Assembly (NCBI RefSeq): GCF_029690045.1
Contig: NZ_CP121464.1
Span: 3,038,001 to 3,102,000, forward strand
Direction: 5' to 3'
From: Janthinobacterium rivuli
GTDB lineage: Bacteria; Pseudomonadota; Gammaproteobacteria; Burkholderiales; Burkholderiaceae_D
DNA length: 64,000 nucleotides
Shown: piece by piece, positions 50,914 to 58,711 of the stretch
How the letters are laid out: each line of letters opens with the position of its first letter
How positions within the stretch are numbered: position 1 is the stretch's first letter
Translations under genes and position numbers: made by a program
Notes under the pieces: generated by a model
Seen by the model: the letters and a program-made list of their open reading frames with translations, nothing else
What the model was told of the DNA's origin: nothing
Database searches by the model: none

Positions 50914-50953
50914 ACAGGACTATGACCCGGTCCGTCATTCGTGAGGGCCGGGG

Positions 50954-51292
50954 TTAGATACCGTCTTGAACGACAAGTCCTTGTGCCCAGTAATGCGCAT
51001 CAAAGGGCCTGTCAGTATGGATCACGCCATAGATCAGATGGACTAATTTGTGCATGATTGCGCCAATCACTGTTTTTTTCGCCATGCCCGTTGCAGACAA
51101 GCGTTCGGCAAAACGGCAGAGAATGGGATTGTGGCGGCGTGCGACCAAGTTGGGCATGTAAAGCGGCGCGCGCAGCGAGGTATTGCCGGTACGACTGGTC
51201 ATACTGCGCCCCTTCACTGAAGGCCATTTCAAATAATCGAACTTTGCAGTAACTAGGCACGCCGTCGGGACCGCTGCATGATGCGCGTTCAA
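50954..51292 (-). pseudogene. IS110-family transposase, C-terminal remnant
   Basis: The frame reads SVKGRSMTSRTGNTSLRAPL, YMPNLVARRHNPILCRFAERL and KTVIGAIMHKLVHLIYGVI. This is the conserved C-terminal (Transposase_20 side) end of IS110/IS116 transposases. The N-terminal catalytic DEDD domain is absent, so the copy is dead. It sits between the last immunity gene and the right end of the island. Confidence 0.78.
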
Positions 51293-51490
51293 TTTGCTGC
51301 TGTTTTCAGTGCGTGCGATCAGTCGGTTGGCTACAGCGTTAAGCTTTACTGGGCAGCTAGGGCCACATTATGACGCTGGGTTCCGCGTTTCAGAATGCCG
51401 GTAGGCCTCGTTTCTTCAAATACACGAGTCGCTGCAAGTTGGTGCTGGCAGTTTTGAGGTTCAACGCGAAGTTTCGCGCTCTATCCCAAT
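51293..51490. other. Unassigned stretch before the right island end
   Basis: About 200 bases between the IS110 remnant and the sequence shared with the compartment border. No coding signal or known repeat is recognised. It is probably further decayed mobile DNA. Confidence 0.4.
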
Positions 51491-51735
51491 GCAGTGCGCC
51501 AGGTGCTAGCAAGCGGACTGGTGTCTTCCATCTCGGTCGCGACAAACCGGCAATGACGGATTTTGCAGGTGAGGGTATTTTTGCGGGTATCGGCAACTGA
51601 ATGGTTTGGAAAACACCGAAAAATCAACCGCTTAGCAACCTCATTGACAATCGAGTGGGAATAATCTCCCATCCTGCAGCGTAAGCTAATACCGGATCAA
51701 TGAAGCAGCTAAGCCTCTGATTCTCAGTTTTTTAA
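51490..51735 (+). repeat. Right attachment-site region (guaA 3' end, attR-like) with shared flank
   Basis: At 51647, ACA ATC GAG TGG GAA TAA again encodes TIEWE-stop. It continues with aatctcccatcc, gcagcgtaag and agctaagcc, matching the sequence after guaA (14362-14420). The 150 bases before it (from gcaagcggactggtgtct) match the flank of the internal repeat at 25495-25640 and partly the RAYT C-terminal coding region. It marks the right boundary of the island. Confidence 0.78.
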
Positions 51736-51772
51736 ACGCCAGTCGCAAGACCGCTGGCGATATCTGCATGGG

Positions 51773-52306
51773 CTATGCAGTCTGCCCCAAACTGACCAGG
51801 CGGCCCAGCGTCTCCTGCGCATTCATGCTCTTGGCCAATGAAACGGCAGTCATGCCGCGGCTGTCCACAGCATCGATGCGGGCGCCGTGTTGCAGCAGCA
51901 GGTCGAGGATGGCCAGGCGGTTGAACATGGCGGCCATCATCAAGGGGGTCTTGCCATCCGGACTGTTGCCTTCTACCTTGGCGCCGTGCTGCAGCAGTAG
52001 CTCTGTGATGTCCAGGTAGCCTTTGTAGGCCACGCCGGCCAGCGGCGTCTGGCCCTGGTCGTTGGGCACGTTGGCGTCGGCGCCCGCTTCGAGCAGCAGG
52101 CGCGATGTTTCCAAGTGGCCATGGTAGCTGGCCAGCATGATCAGGCTGTCGCCTTTTTCGTTGCGAAAGTTCACTGGCACGCCCTGAGCCACCATGGCGC
52201 CCAGTTGCTGCGTATCGCCTTCGCGCACCAGGGCGAACATGCCCTGGATGAATTCCAGCGTCTCGGCATCCATCGTTGCGGGGATTTTTCGTGCGTCGTT
52301 GATCAT
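51773..52306 (-). CDS. Ankyrin-repeat protein
   Basis: The 177-residue cytosolic protein has about four ankyrin repeats from residue 50 on: KGDSLIMLASYHGHLETSRLLLEAGAD, QGQTPLAGVAYKGYLDITELLLQHGAK, DGKTPLMMAAMFNRLAILDLLLQHGAR and a final partial one. Ankyrin proteins bind other proteins, and no partner is evident. Small ones like this often accompany catalase genes, but none is here. It resumes the high-GC chromosomal codon style after the island. Confidence 0.93.
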   Translation of the reverse strand: MINDARKIPATMDAETLEFIQGMFALVREGDTQQLGAMVAQGVPVNFRNEKGDSLIMLASYHGHLETSRLLLEAGADANVPNDQGQTPLAGVAYKGYLDITELLLQHGAKVEGNSPDGKTPLMMAAMFNRLAILDLLLQHGARIDAVDSRGMTAVSLAKSMNAQETLGRLVSLGQTA

Positions 52307-52345
52307 CGTGTTCTTTCCGCGAAGGTGGTTAATGCCATAAGTCTA

Positions 52346-53545
52346 CTATGCGGCCGCCGCCAGCGCCTTTTGCCGCGCGGCCAGCGCCGCGCCGATGAAG
52401 AGGGCGATGGCCGAGGCGATCAAGCCCCGTTCCAGGCCGGCGGGGCCATCGGCGACCCAGCCGACGACGATGGGGCCGGCGATCTGGCCCAGCGCAAACA
52501 CCGTCGTGTAGGCGCTGATGCCAGCCGTCCAGGATTGTTGCGGCAGGTTATGCCGCACCAGGGCCGTGGTCGACGCCACCACCGACAGGAATACGGCGCC
52601 GAAGACGAGGCCTGAAAGGAACACGACGGGCGCAAAGCTCGTCAGCGCGGGCAGGATGGTCACTGCGCCCAGCACGCCATTCAATATCGCCAGCGATTCG
52701 CCGCCCTTGTAGCGGTCCAGCATGCGCGCCCAGATGCGCGACGACGCCACCACCGCCAGCCCCAGCAAGGTGTAGAACACGGTAATCAAGGTGGCGCTCA
52801 TGCCTTGCTGCTTGAGCAGGGCGATGACGAAGGTCATGTAGCCGATATAGCCGACGCCAAACATGAAATAGCCGGCCAGGCTGGGGGCAAAGTCGCGCCA
52901 GGCGAAGGGGCGCGGCGTGTCGACGGCGCGCGGCGCTTCGCCGATCGCCTTCGCCGGCAGGGCCATGATGGCGGTGGCGAGCAGGCAGGCGATGCCCAGT
53001 GCCAGCCAGGGCCACTGCCAGGCATGCGCGGCGCCGTGCTCCTGGGCGGACGCCAATGCGGCCGGTACCAGCAGGGCAGACAAAGCAATGCCGAAACCCG
53101 TGCCGCCGTAATACAGGCCGATGTAGAAGCCGGCGCGCTGGCTGTGCATGGAACCGAGCCGCGCCGCCAGCACGCCGCCGGCGATGAAGATGAAGGCGCT
53201 GGCCACGCCCGCGCACACGCGCTGCAGGAACAGGGTGGCCGTGTCGCTGACGAGGCCCGACATCAGCATGAAGATGCTGGCCAGCACGGAACCGATGATC
53301 AGCAAGCGCCACACGCCCAGGCGGCGCATCAGGGCCGGTGTGGCCAGGGCGCCGACAAAATAGCCGAGCGCATTGAACGTATTCATGGCCCCGGCCAGCA
53401 GGTAGGACCAGCCCAGGTCGGCGCGCATGGGCGGCAGCAGCAAGCCGTAGGAAAAGCGCGACAGGCCCAGGGCGACGGCGGCGCCCAGCGAGAGCGCCAG
53501 CGCCGTGGCCAGCGGATGGGCCGGGGAATGATCGTGTGTCGGCAT
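52346..53545 (-). CDS. Major facilitator superfamily transporter (YbfB/YjiJ type)
   Basis: The 399-residue inner-membrane protein has about 12 hydrophobic segments and the YbfB/YjiJ-like start LSLGAAVALGLSRFSYGLLLPPMRADLGWSYLLAGAMNT, then ALMRRLGVWRLLIIGSVLASIF in the first intracellular loop. The substrate is unknown. I use the ATG at 53545. A longer form starting at 53644 adds a Cys/Pro-rich tail not typical of the family. It is divergent from the lipoprotein operon. Confidence 0.9.
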   Translation of the reverse strand: MPTHDHSPAHPLATALALSLGAAVALGLSRFSYGLLLPPMRADLGWSYLLAGAMNTFNALGYFVGALATPALMRRLGVWRLLIIGSVLASIFMLMSGLVSDTATLFLQRVCAGVASAFIFIAGGVLAARLGSMHSQRAGFYIGLYYGGTGFGIALSALLVPAALASAQEHGAAHAWQWPWLALGIACLLATAIMALPAKAIGEAPRAVDTPRPFAWRDFAPSLAGYFMFGVGYIGYMTFVIALLKQQGMSATLITVFYTLLGLAVVASSRIWARMLDRYKGGESLAILNGVLGAVTILPALTSFAPVVFLSGLVFGAVFLSVVASTTALVRHNLPQQSWTAGISAYTTVFALGQIAGPIVVGWVADGPAGLERGLIASAIALFIGAALAARQKALAAAA

Positions 53546-53772
53546 GGCCTTGGGACCCGTTGATGTGAACAGCGTGGCATTGGCGCCGGGGCAGGCCGGC
53601 GGGCGAGGTCTGTGTGGCACAGTGGCACAGGGCGCTGACGACACGCTTTTTTACTATCAAGTTAATGAATTGGCGCTGGGAAGTCAAGCAGGGCCACACC
53701 TGTGTATGGCGGGCAATCATGCAATCCTTGCCATCGTTACTTTTGGAGAGAATTGTGAGACATGCAATACCA

Positions 53773-53778
53773 TATAAT
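53773..53778 (+). promoter_or_regulatory. Probable -10 box of the lipoprotein operon
   Basis: A perfect TATAAT lies 74 bases before the csgG-like start, in an AT-rich patch between the divergent genes. The -35 is not clear (TTGTGA is only 14 bases upstream). Confidence 0.4.
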
Positions 53779-53851
53779 TGCAATTAGGAAATTAACTTGC
53801 TTAAAATCAATTTTGCAGGTGGCTCCTGATCCTCCATATCATAAGGGCACT

Positions 53852-54526
53852 ATGAACAAGAATAAACCCGGCGCGTTGTTGATTGCAGCGCTGATTGGCG
53901 CGGCGTTGGCTGGCTGCGCTTCCGAATCGTCACAAGCTTTGGCTGTTCCCACGGTTGCCAGCGCAGCCCGTCCCTACGTTGGTCCACGCACGCTGATCGC
54001 TGTCGGCAAGTTCGACAACCGCTCGAATTTCATGCGCGGCATCTTCTCCGATGGCGTCGACCGCCTGGGCAGCCAGTCGAAAACGATTTTGATTGCGCAC
54101 CTGCAAACGTCCAACCGTTTCAACGTGCTCGACCGAGACAATATGGCGGAACTCAAGCAGGAAGCCGAGTTCAAGAAGCAGGGCCAGAATATCAAGGGCG
54201 CCGATTTCGTCGTCACGGGTGACGTGACCGAATTCGGCCGCAAGGAAGTGGGCGACAAGCAATTGTTCGGCATCATGGGCCGCGGCAAGACGCAAGTGGC
54301 GTATGCCAAGGTTACCTTGAACGTCGTCAATATCGCCACCTCGGAAGTCGTGTACTCGGCTGGCGGCGCCGGCGAATACAGCCTGTCGAACCGTGAAGTG
54401 CTGGGTTTTGGCGGCACTGCCAGCTATGACGCCACCCTCAACGGCAAAGTCCTGGACCTGGCCATGCGCGAAGCGGTCGAGCGCCTGGTGGCTGGCGTCG
54501 AAGCGGGCGCACTGCGCAAACAATAA
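53852..54526 (+). CDS. CsgG-family outer-membrane lipoprotein
   Basis: The 224-residue protein has a lipoprotein signal with lipobox LAGC (C22). The CsgG-like fold follows: RTLIAVGKFDNRSNFMRG, ILIAHLQTSNRFNVLDRDNMAELKQEAEF and GADFVVTGDVTEFGRKE. CsgG itself is the curli secretion pore. No curli genes are present, so this is the relative found with DUF4810 and DUF799 lipoproteins. The ATG at 53852 has aaggg upstream. It is the first gene of a three-lipoprotein operon. Confidence 0.9.
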   Translation: MNKNKPGALLIAALIGAALAGCASESSQALAVPTVASAARPYVGPRTLIAVGKFDNRSNFMRGIFSDGVDRLGSQSKTILIAHLQTSNRFNVLDRDNMAELKQEAEFKKQGQNIKGADFVVTGDVTEFGRKEVGDKQLFGIMGRGKTQVAYAKVTLNVVNIATSEVVYSAGGAGEYSLSNREVLGFGGTASYDATLNGKVLDLAMREAVERLVAGVEAGALRKQ

Positions 54527-54534
54527 GGTATCCC

Positions 54535-54903
54535 ATGAAAACAATGATGAACAAGGGCGCAGCCCTGCTGGCGCTGCTCGTCTGTGCCGCCCTGACCGGT
54601 TGCGCCACGCAATCGAAGACCCTGTACCAATGGGAAGGCTACCAGCCGCAAGTGTATGAATACCTGAAGGGTGAAAGCCCGGAGCAGCAGATCGCCGCCA
54701 TGGAAAAAGACTTGCAAGTGATCGGCGCCAAGGGCAATCACGCGCCGCCGGGCTACCACGCCCACCTGGGCATGCTGTACTCGATCGCGGGCAAGCCGGA
54801 GCAGGTGGCCGCGCAGTTCGAAGACGAGAAAAAACTGTTCCCGGAATCGACGCCGTACATGGACTTCCTGTTGGGTAAATTGAAAAAAGGCGAGAAATTA
54901 TGA
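54535..54903 (+). CDS. DUF4810 domain lipoprotein
   Basis: This 122-residue lipoprotein (lipobox LTGC, C23) carries the DUF4810 text LYQWEGYQPQVYEYLKGESPEQQIAAMEKDL and GYHAHLGMLYSIAGKPEQVAAQFEDEKKLFPES, a TPR-like helical pair. Its function is unknown. It lies eight bases after the CsgG-like gene and overlaps the DUF799 gene by four (ATGA), so the three products probably form one envelope complex. Confidence 0.92.
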   Translation: MKTMMNKGAALLALLVCAALTGCATQSKTLYQWEGYQPQVYEYLKGESPEQQIAAMEKDLQVIGAKGNHAPPGYHAHLGMLYSIAGKPEQVAAQFEDEKKLFPESTPYMDFLLGKLKKGEKL

Positions 54904-55562
54904 TGTCGCGCATGTTGAAAATGGCCCTGTGCCTGGGTCCCGCCATCTTCATGGTTGGTTGCGCCACCAAACAGGCGGCATACGATTACACCGCCTTCAA
55001 GGCAGCCAAGCCCCGCTCGATCGTGGTCTTGCCGCCGTTGAACAATTCGCCGGAAGTCAATGCCGGCAACAGCGTCTACGCGCAAGTGACCTATCCGCTG
55101 GCCGAAGCGGGCTACTATGTGCTGCCGGTGGCCGTGGTCGGTGAAACCTTCAAGCAGAACGGCTTGACGAACGCCGCCGATATCCACGGCGTCGATGCGA
55201 AAAAGCTCAACGAGATCTTCGGCGCCGATGCGGGCCTGTACGTGACGATTTCCAAGTACGGCACGACCTACGCCGTGATCGACAGCGTGACGGTGGTGTC
55301 GGTCGATGCCAAGCTGGTCGACCTGAAGACGGGCGCCTTGCTGTGGCAGGGCGCGGCCAGCGCGTCGAGCAACGAAGGCAACAACAGCGGTGGCGGCGGC
55401 CTGGTCGGCATGCTGGTGACGGCGGCCGTCAAGCAGATCATCAACACCAGCACCGATGCCAGCCATCCGCTGGCTGGCACGGCGAATGCGCGCATGCTGT
55501 CGGCCGGCGTGCCGAATGGCCTGCTGTACGGTCCCCGTTCGGAACGCTACCTGGTGCAGTAA
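54900..55562 (+). CDS. DUF799 (GNA1162-type) lipoprotein
   Basis: The 220-residue lipoprotein (C21 in MVGC) has the DUF799 pattern: RSIVVLPPLNNSPEVNAGNSVYAQVTYPLAEAGYYVLPVAVV, ADIHGVDAKKLNEIFGADAGLYVTI and a Gly-rich hydrophobic stretch GGGGLVGMLVTAAVKQII. The neisserial homologue GNA1162 is a surface-associated lipoprotein with a TolB-N-like fold. It is the last gene of the operon. A hairpin (55569-55600, ccagg/cctgg) follows without a T tract. Confidence 0.92.
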   Translation: MMSRMLKMALCLGPAIFMVGCATKQAAYDYTAFKAAKPRSIVVLPPLNNSPEVNAGNSVYAQVTYPLAEAGYYVLPVAVVGETFKQNGLTNAADIHGVDAKKLNEIFGADAGLYVTISKYGTTYAVIDSVTVVSVDAKLVDLKTGALLWQGAASASSNEGNNSGGGGLVGMLVTAAVKQIINTSTDASHPLAGTANARMLSAGVPNGLLYGPRSERYLVQ

Positions 55563-55607
55563 TCGTAATACCAGGTCTTGCGCTGTGCAGGGCCTGGTAC
55601 ATATTGC

Positions 55608-55636
55608 TTGTTTGTAAATATATAAAATAGTATATT
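55608..55636 (+). promoter_or_regulatory. Promoter of the 58-codon gene
   Basis: TTGTTT (55608-55613), a 17-base spacer and TATATT (55631-55636) lie 36 bases before the ATG at 55673, in a local AT-rich patch. Confidence 0.6.
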
Positions 55637-55672
55637 CATCGGATATTTCCAACCCAACCTTTAAGGAATGAT

Positions 55673-55849
55673 ATGAAAATCAAGGCTATTTTCTGTGTTG
55701 GCGCGGTATCCCTGCTGGCTTTTCTGCCCGTATCGCAAGCGGCCCAGCCAGGCGAGGCGCTCGCTGCGGCGGCACCGCTATCGAATGGCGTGGCGCTGTA
55801 TCCCCAAGAAGGCAATATCCCGCCGTTCCGCGGGTCCGGGTCCAGGTAA
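55673..55849 (+). CDS. Small exported protein, 58 aa, unknown
   Basis: The ATG at 55673 is preceded by aagga at 7 bases and by a good promoter. The product begins MKIKAIFCVGAVSLLAFLPV and SQAAQ, a clear signal peptide. The mature part of roughly 35 residues is Ala/Pro/Gly-rich and ends NIPPFRGSGSR. No family is recognised. It may be a genuine small envelope protein or the leftover start of a larger exported protein. It lies 78 bases before the response regulator gene. Confidence 0.55.
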   Translation: MKIKAIFCVGAVSLLAFLPVSQAAQPGEALAAAAPLSNGVALYPQEGNIPPFRGSGSR

Positions 55850-55927
55850 GGCCGCCGCGGCCGCCCATGCGGCGCGGCGCCGCTCAAGGTAAGATGGTGG
55901 CATTTTCAAGACATTGAGAGGCCCTGG

Positions 55928-56593
55928 GTGCGCGTATTGCTGGTGGAAGACGATCCGATGATCGGGGAAAGCCTGGTCGAGGGCTTGCGCGGCGAGTGCT
56001 ATGCCGTCGACTGGGTGCGCGATGGCCACGATGCGGAGCTGGCGCTGGCCGGTTTCGCCTACGATTTGATGCTGCTGGACCTGGGCTTGCCCGGCAAGCA
56101 GGGCATGGACGTGCTGCGCAGCATGCGCGCGCGGGGCGCCGAGTTGCCCGTGCTGATCATCACGGCGCGCGACGGCACGCCGGCCCGCGTGGAAGGCCTG
56201 GACAGCGGCGCCGACGATTACCTGGTCAAGCCCTTCGACCTCGACGAGCTGCTGGCGCGCATCCGCGCCTTGCTGCGGCGCCGGGTCAGCCGTTCTCGCT
56301 CCGTCATCGAGCATGGCGCGCTGATCCTCGACCTGGCCAGTCACGACGTCACGTTCGAAGGTGAGCTGATCAAGCTGCCGCCGCGCGAATTTTCCGTGCT
56401 GCGCGCCTTGCTCGACCATCCGGGCAAGGTGGTGTCGAAGCGCCAGCTGAGCGAAAAGCTGTACGGCTGGGATTGCGAAGTGGAAAGCAATACCGTCGAC
56501 GTGTACGTGTACCAGTTGCGCAAGAAGCTCGGTGCGGACAGCATCCAGACCGTGCGCGGCGTGGGCTACAAGATGCGGGTGGCAGCATGCTGA
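55928..56593 (+). CDS. OmpR-family response regulator (QseB/PmrA-like)
   Basis: The 221-residue protein has a receiver domain with acidic pocket E7-D8-D9, phospho-acceptor D51 (LMLLDLGLPG), T/A switch (LIITARDG) and K (LVKPFDLDEL). The C-terminal winged helix (PREFSVLRALLDHPGKVVSKRQL...SNTVDVYVYQLRKKLG) binds DNA. It starts with GTG at 55928. It overlaps the sensor kinase by seven bases. The inducing signal is not visible from sequence. Confidence 0.94.
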   Translation: MRVLLVEDDPMIGESLVEGLRGECYAVDWVRDGHDAELALAGFAYDLMLLDLGLPGKQGMDVLRSMRARGAELPVLIITARDGTPARVEGLDSGADDYLVKPFDLDELLARIRALLRRRVSRSRSVIEHGALILDLASHDVTFEGELIKLPPREFSVLRALLDHPGKVVSKRQLSEKLYGWDCEVESNTVDVYVYQLRKKLGADSIQTVRGVGYKMRVAAC

Positions 56594-57897
56594 CCATCCG
56601 CCGTCAGTTGCTGCTCGGTTTGCTGGCCGCCACCTTGCTGTGCGTGCTGGGCGCCGGCATTTCGCTGTTCCGCTCGCTGCTGGAAGAAACCAATGAACTG
56701 GCCGATTTGCAGCTGCGCCAGCTGGCCGTGGCCTTGCCCGACGAGTTCGAGACGCAGACGGGCCTGGCCGCCGCGCAAGACCCGGAAGAAGCGTTCGTGC
56801 TGCAGGCGTGGGACGAGGACGGCCAGCCCTTGCCCGTCCTGCAGGGCCAGCCGGCACTGCCGCGCTATGCGCTGGCCGGCTTTGCCGATGTCGTGCTGCA
56901 CGGCGAGGACTGGCGCCTGTACGGCGAAACGCGGCGCGGCCGCTACGTGCAGGTGGCGCAGGCGCAGGCCGTGCGCGACCAGCTGGCCTGGCAAATGACC
57001 ACGCGCGCCGGCGCACCGCTGCTGGTGTTCGCGCTGATCCTGGCGCTGCTGATCGTCGCCGTGGTCGGGCGCGCGCTGGCGCCGCTGCACCGGCTGGCCG
57101 AATCCGTGGCGGGCCGGTCGCCGGACGCCCTGACGCCGCTGGCGGCCGACGACATGCCGCCCGAACTGCGGCCCGTGGCCTTGGCGCTGAATAGCCTGAT
57201 GGGGCAGTTCGAGGCGGCGCTGACGGCGCAGCGCACCTTTGTCGCCGATGCCGCGCATGAATTGCGCTCGCCGCTGACGGCGCTGAAACTGCAGCTGCAG
57301 GTGGCCGAACGGGCCGGCAGCGAGGAGGAACGCCGCGTGGCCCTGGAGCGGCTGCACGAACGACTGGACCGCAGCACGCACCTCGTGCGCCAGCTGCTCA
57401 GCCTGGCGCGCCATGAAACGGCGTTGACTTCCAGCCAGCTGCACACGGTGGACCTGGGGCAATTGCTGGAAGCGGCCGTGGCCGACCACAGCGCGCTGGC
57501 CGACAGCCGGGAGATCGACCTGGGCGTGCTGGAAACGCCGCCGGCCAGGGTGCTGGTGCAAGCCGATCCCGACGGCTTGCAAGTGTTGCTGAATAACCTG
57601 ATCGACAACGCCTTGCGCTACACGCAGCAGGGCGGCAGGGTCGACTTGCAGGCGGCGCTGGAAGAGGGCCGGCCCCTGCTGCGCGTGTCCGACAACGGGC
57701 CCGGCGTGCCGCAGCAGCACCATGCGCGTCTGTTCGACCGCTTCTTCCGTCCCGACGGCAACGACGCCTGGGGCTGCGGCCTGGGCCTGTCCATCGTGCG
57801 CCACATCGCCGAGCACCACCAGGCCGATATCGCGCTGGCCGACGGGGAAGAGGGACGGGGCCTGCAAGTGACGGTGCGCTTCCCGCAGCCAGCCTGA
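56587..57897 (+). CDS. Sensor histidine kinase (QseC-like)
   Basis: The 436-residue inner-membrane kinase has a first membrane helix (LLLGLLAATLLCVLGAGISLF), a periplasmic sensor of about 140 residues and a second helix (LLVFALILALLIVAVVG). A HAMP-like region and the dimerisation helix with H224 (AHELRSPLTALKLQLQ) follow. The ATPase boxes are NNLIDNALRYT, DNGPGVP and WGCGLGLSIV. It phosphorylates the regulator encoded just upstream. I use the ATG at 56587, overlapping the regulator stop. Confidence 0.94.
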   Translation: MLTIRRQLLLGLLAATLLCVLGAGISLFRSLLEETNELADLQLRQLAVALPDEFETQTGLAAAQDPEEAFVLQAWDEDGQPLPVLQGQPALPRYALAGFADVVLHGEDWRLYGETRRGRYVQVAQAQAVRDQLAWQMTTRAGAPLLVFALILALLIVAVVGRALAPLHRLAESVAGRSPDALTPLAADDMPPELRPVALALNSLMGQFEAALTAQRTFVADAAHELRSPLTALKLQLQVAERAGSEEERRVALERLHERLDRSTHLVRQLLSLARHETALTSSQLHTVDLGQLLEAAVADHSALADSREIDLGVLETPPARVLVQADPDGLQVLLNNLIDNALRYTQQGGRVDLQAALEEGRPLLRVSDNGPGVPQQHHARLFDRFFRPDGNDAWGCGLGLSIVRHIAEHHQADIALADGEEGRGLQVTVRFPQPA

Positions 57898-57904
57898 AAG
57901 CAAA

Positions 57905-57936
57905 AAAAGCGGATGCCGGCGAGGGCATCCGCTTTT
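57905..57936. terminator. Bidirectional terminator between convergent genes
   Basis: The perfect 13-base stem AAAAGCGGATGCC / GGCATCCGCTTTT with a six-base loop has A and T tracts on both sides. It serves the kinase gene on plus and the nitroreductase on minus. Confidence 0.93.
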
Positions 57937-57963
57937 CAGTCACGGGCGAGGCGCTGACAACGC

Positions 57964-58602
57964 TTACGCCAGCTCGGTGATGAATTGCTCGCGCGCAGGG
58001 CGCACTTTTTTCAAGTCCACGAGCCAGTCGCCTGCGTCGGCGCGGTAGCCGAGCGGCAACATGACGACGGAACGCAGGCCTTTTTCGCGCAGGTTCAGGA
58101 TTTCGTCGACCTTGGCCGGATCAAAACCTTCCATCGGCGTCGAATCGACCTTTTCCTGCGCCGCGGCGATCAGGGCCGTGCCCACGCCGATATACGCCTG
58201 GCGCGCCGCGTGCTGGTAGTTGGTTTCCGCATCGCGCTGTGGATACGCGGCCAGGATTTGCTGGCGGTACGCTTCCCAGCCTTCGTTCTTGAAGCCGCGC
58301 ACTTCATTGACCAGGTCAAAGCGGGCGTTGATGCGTTCTACCGTGTAATTATCCCAGGCGGCAAACACCAGCAGATGCGAGGCGTCCGTCACTTGCGACT
58401 GGTTCCAGGCATGCGGCTTGATCTGCTCGCGCAGGGCCGGATTCGTCACGACGAAGACTTCGTAAGGATGCAGTCCGCTGGAGCTGGCCGTCAGGCGCAC
58501 GGCTTCCAGGATGCGCTCGACCTTGTCTTGCGGCACCGTTTTCGTCGGATCCATCTTCTTGGTGGCGTAGCGCCATTGCAGTGTTTCGAGCAGTGCGGAC
58601 AT
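57964..58602 (-). CDS. NAD(P)H-dependent nitroreductase family oxidoreductase
   Basis: The 212-residue FMN-binding protein has the family start LETLQWRYATKKMDPTK and RLTASSSGLHPYEVFVV. The core is HLLVFAAWDNYTVERI and ARQAYIGVGTALIAAAQEKVDSTPMEGFDP, and the end is VMLPLGYRADAGDW. It reduces nitro or quinone substrates (NfsB-like). I choose the ATG at 58602, which has aaagaga 7 bases upstream, over the ATG at 58617. It stands alone, ending at the shared terminator. Confidence 0.93.
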   Translation of the reverse strand: MSALLETLQWRYATKKMDPTKTVPQDKVERILEAVRLTASSSGLHPYEVFVVTNPALREQIKPHAWNQSQVTDASHLLVFAAWDNYTVERINARFDLVNEVRGFKNEGWEAYRQQILAAYPQRDAETNYQHAARQAYIGVGTALIAAAQEKVDSTPMEGFDPAKVDEILNLREKGLRSVVMLPLGYRADAGDWLVDLKKVRPAREQFITELA

Positions 58603-58711
58603 GTCAATCTCTTTCATAATGAATAGTTCAGATTGGAAATGATAGCGGATTCGGGCATTTCAAGTGCGCTGGACAAAAAAGTACCGGTATAGCGCACTCA
58701 TGCACGGTTGT

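Noticed and set aside
51370..51600. 76-codon plus-strand frame near the right island end
   Set aside because: It overlaps the repeat flank shared with the compartment border and shows no domain or ribosome site.
53852..55562. Curli secretion operon
   Set aside because: Only the CsgG-like protein is present. The neighbours are DUF4810 and DUF799 lipoproteins, not csgA, csgB, csgE or csgF.
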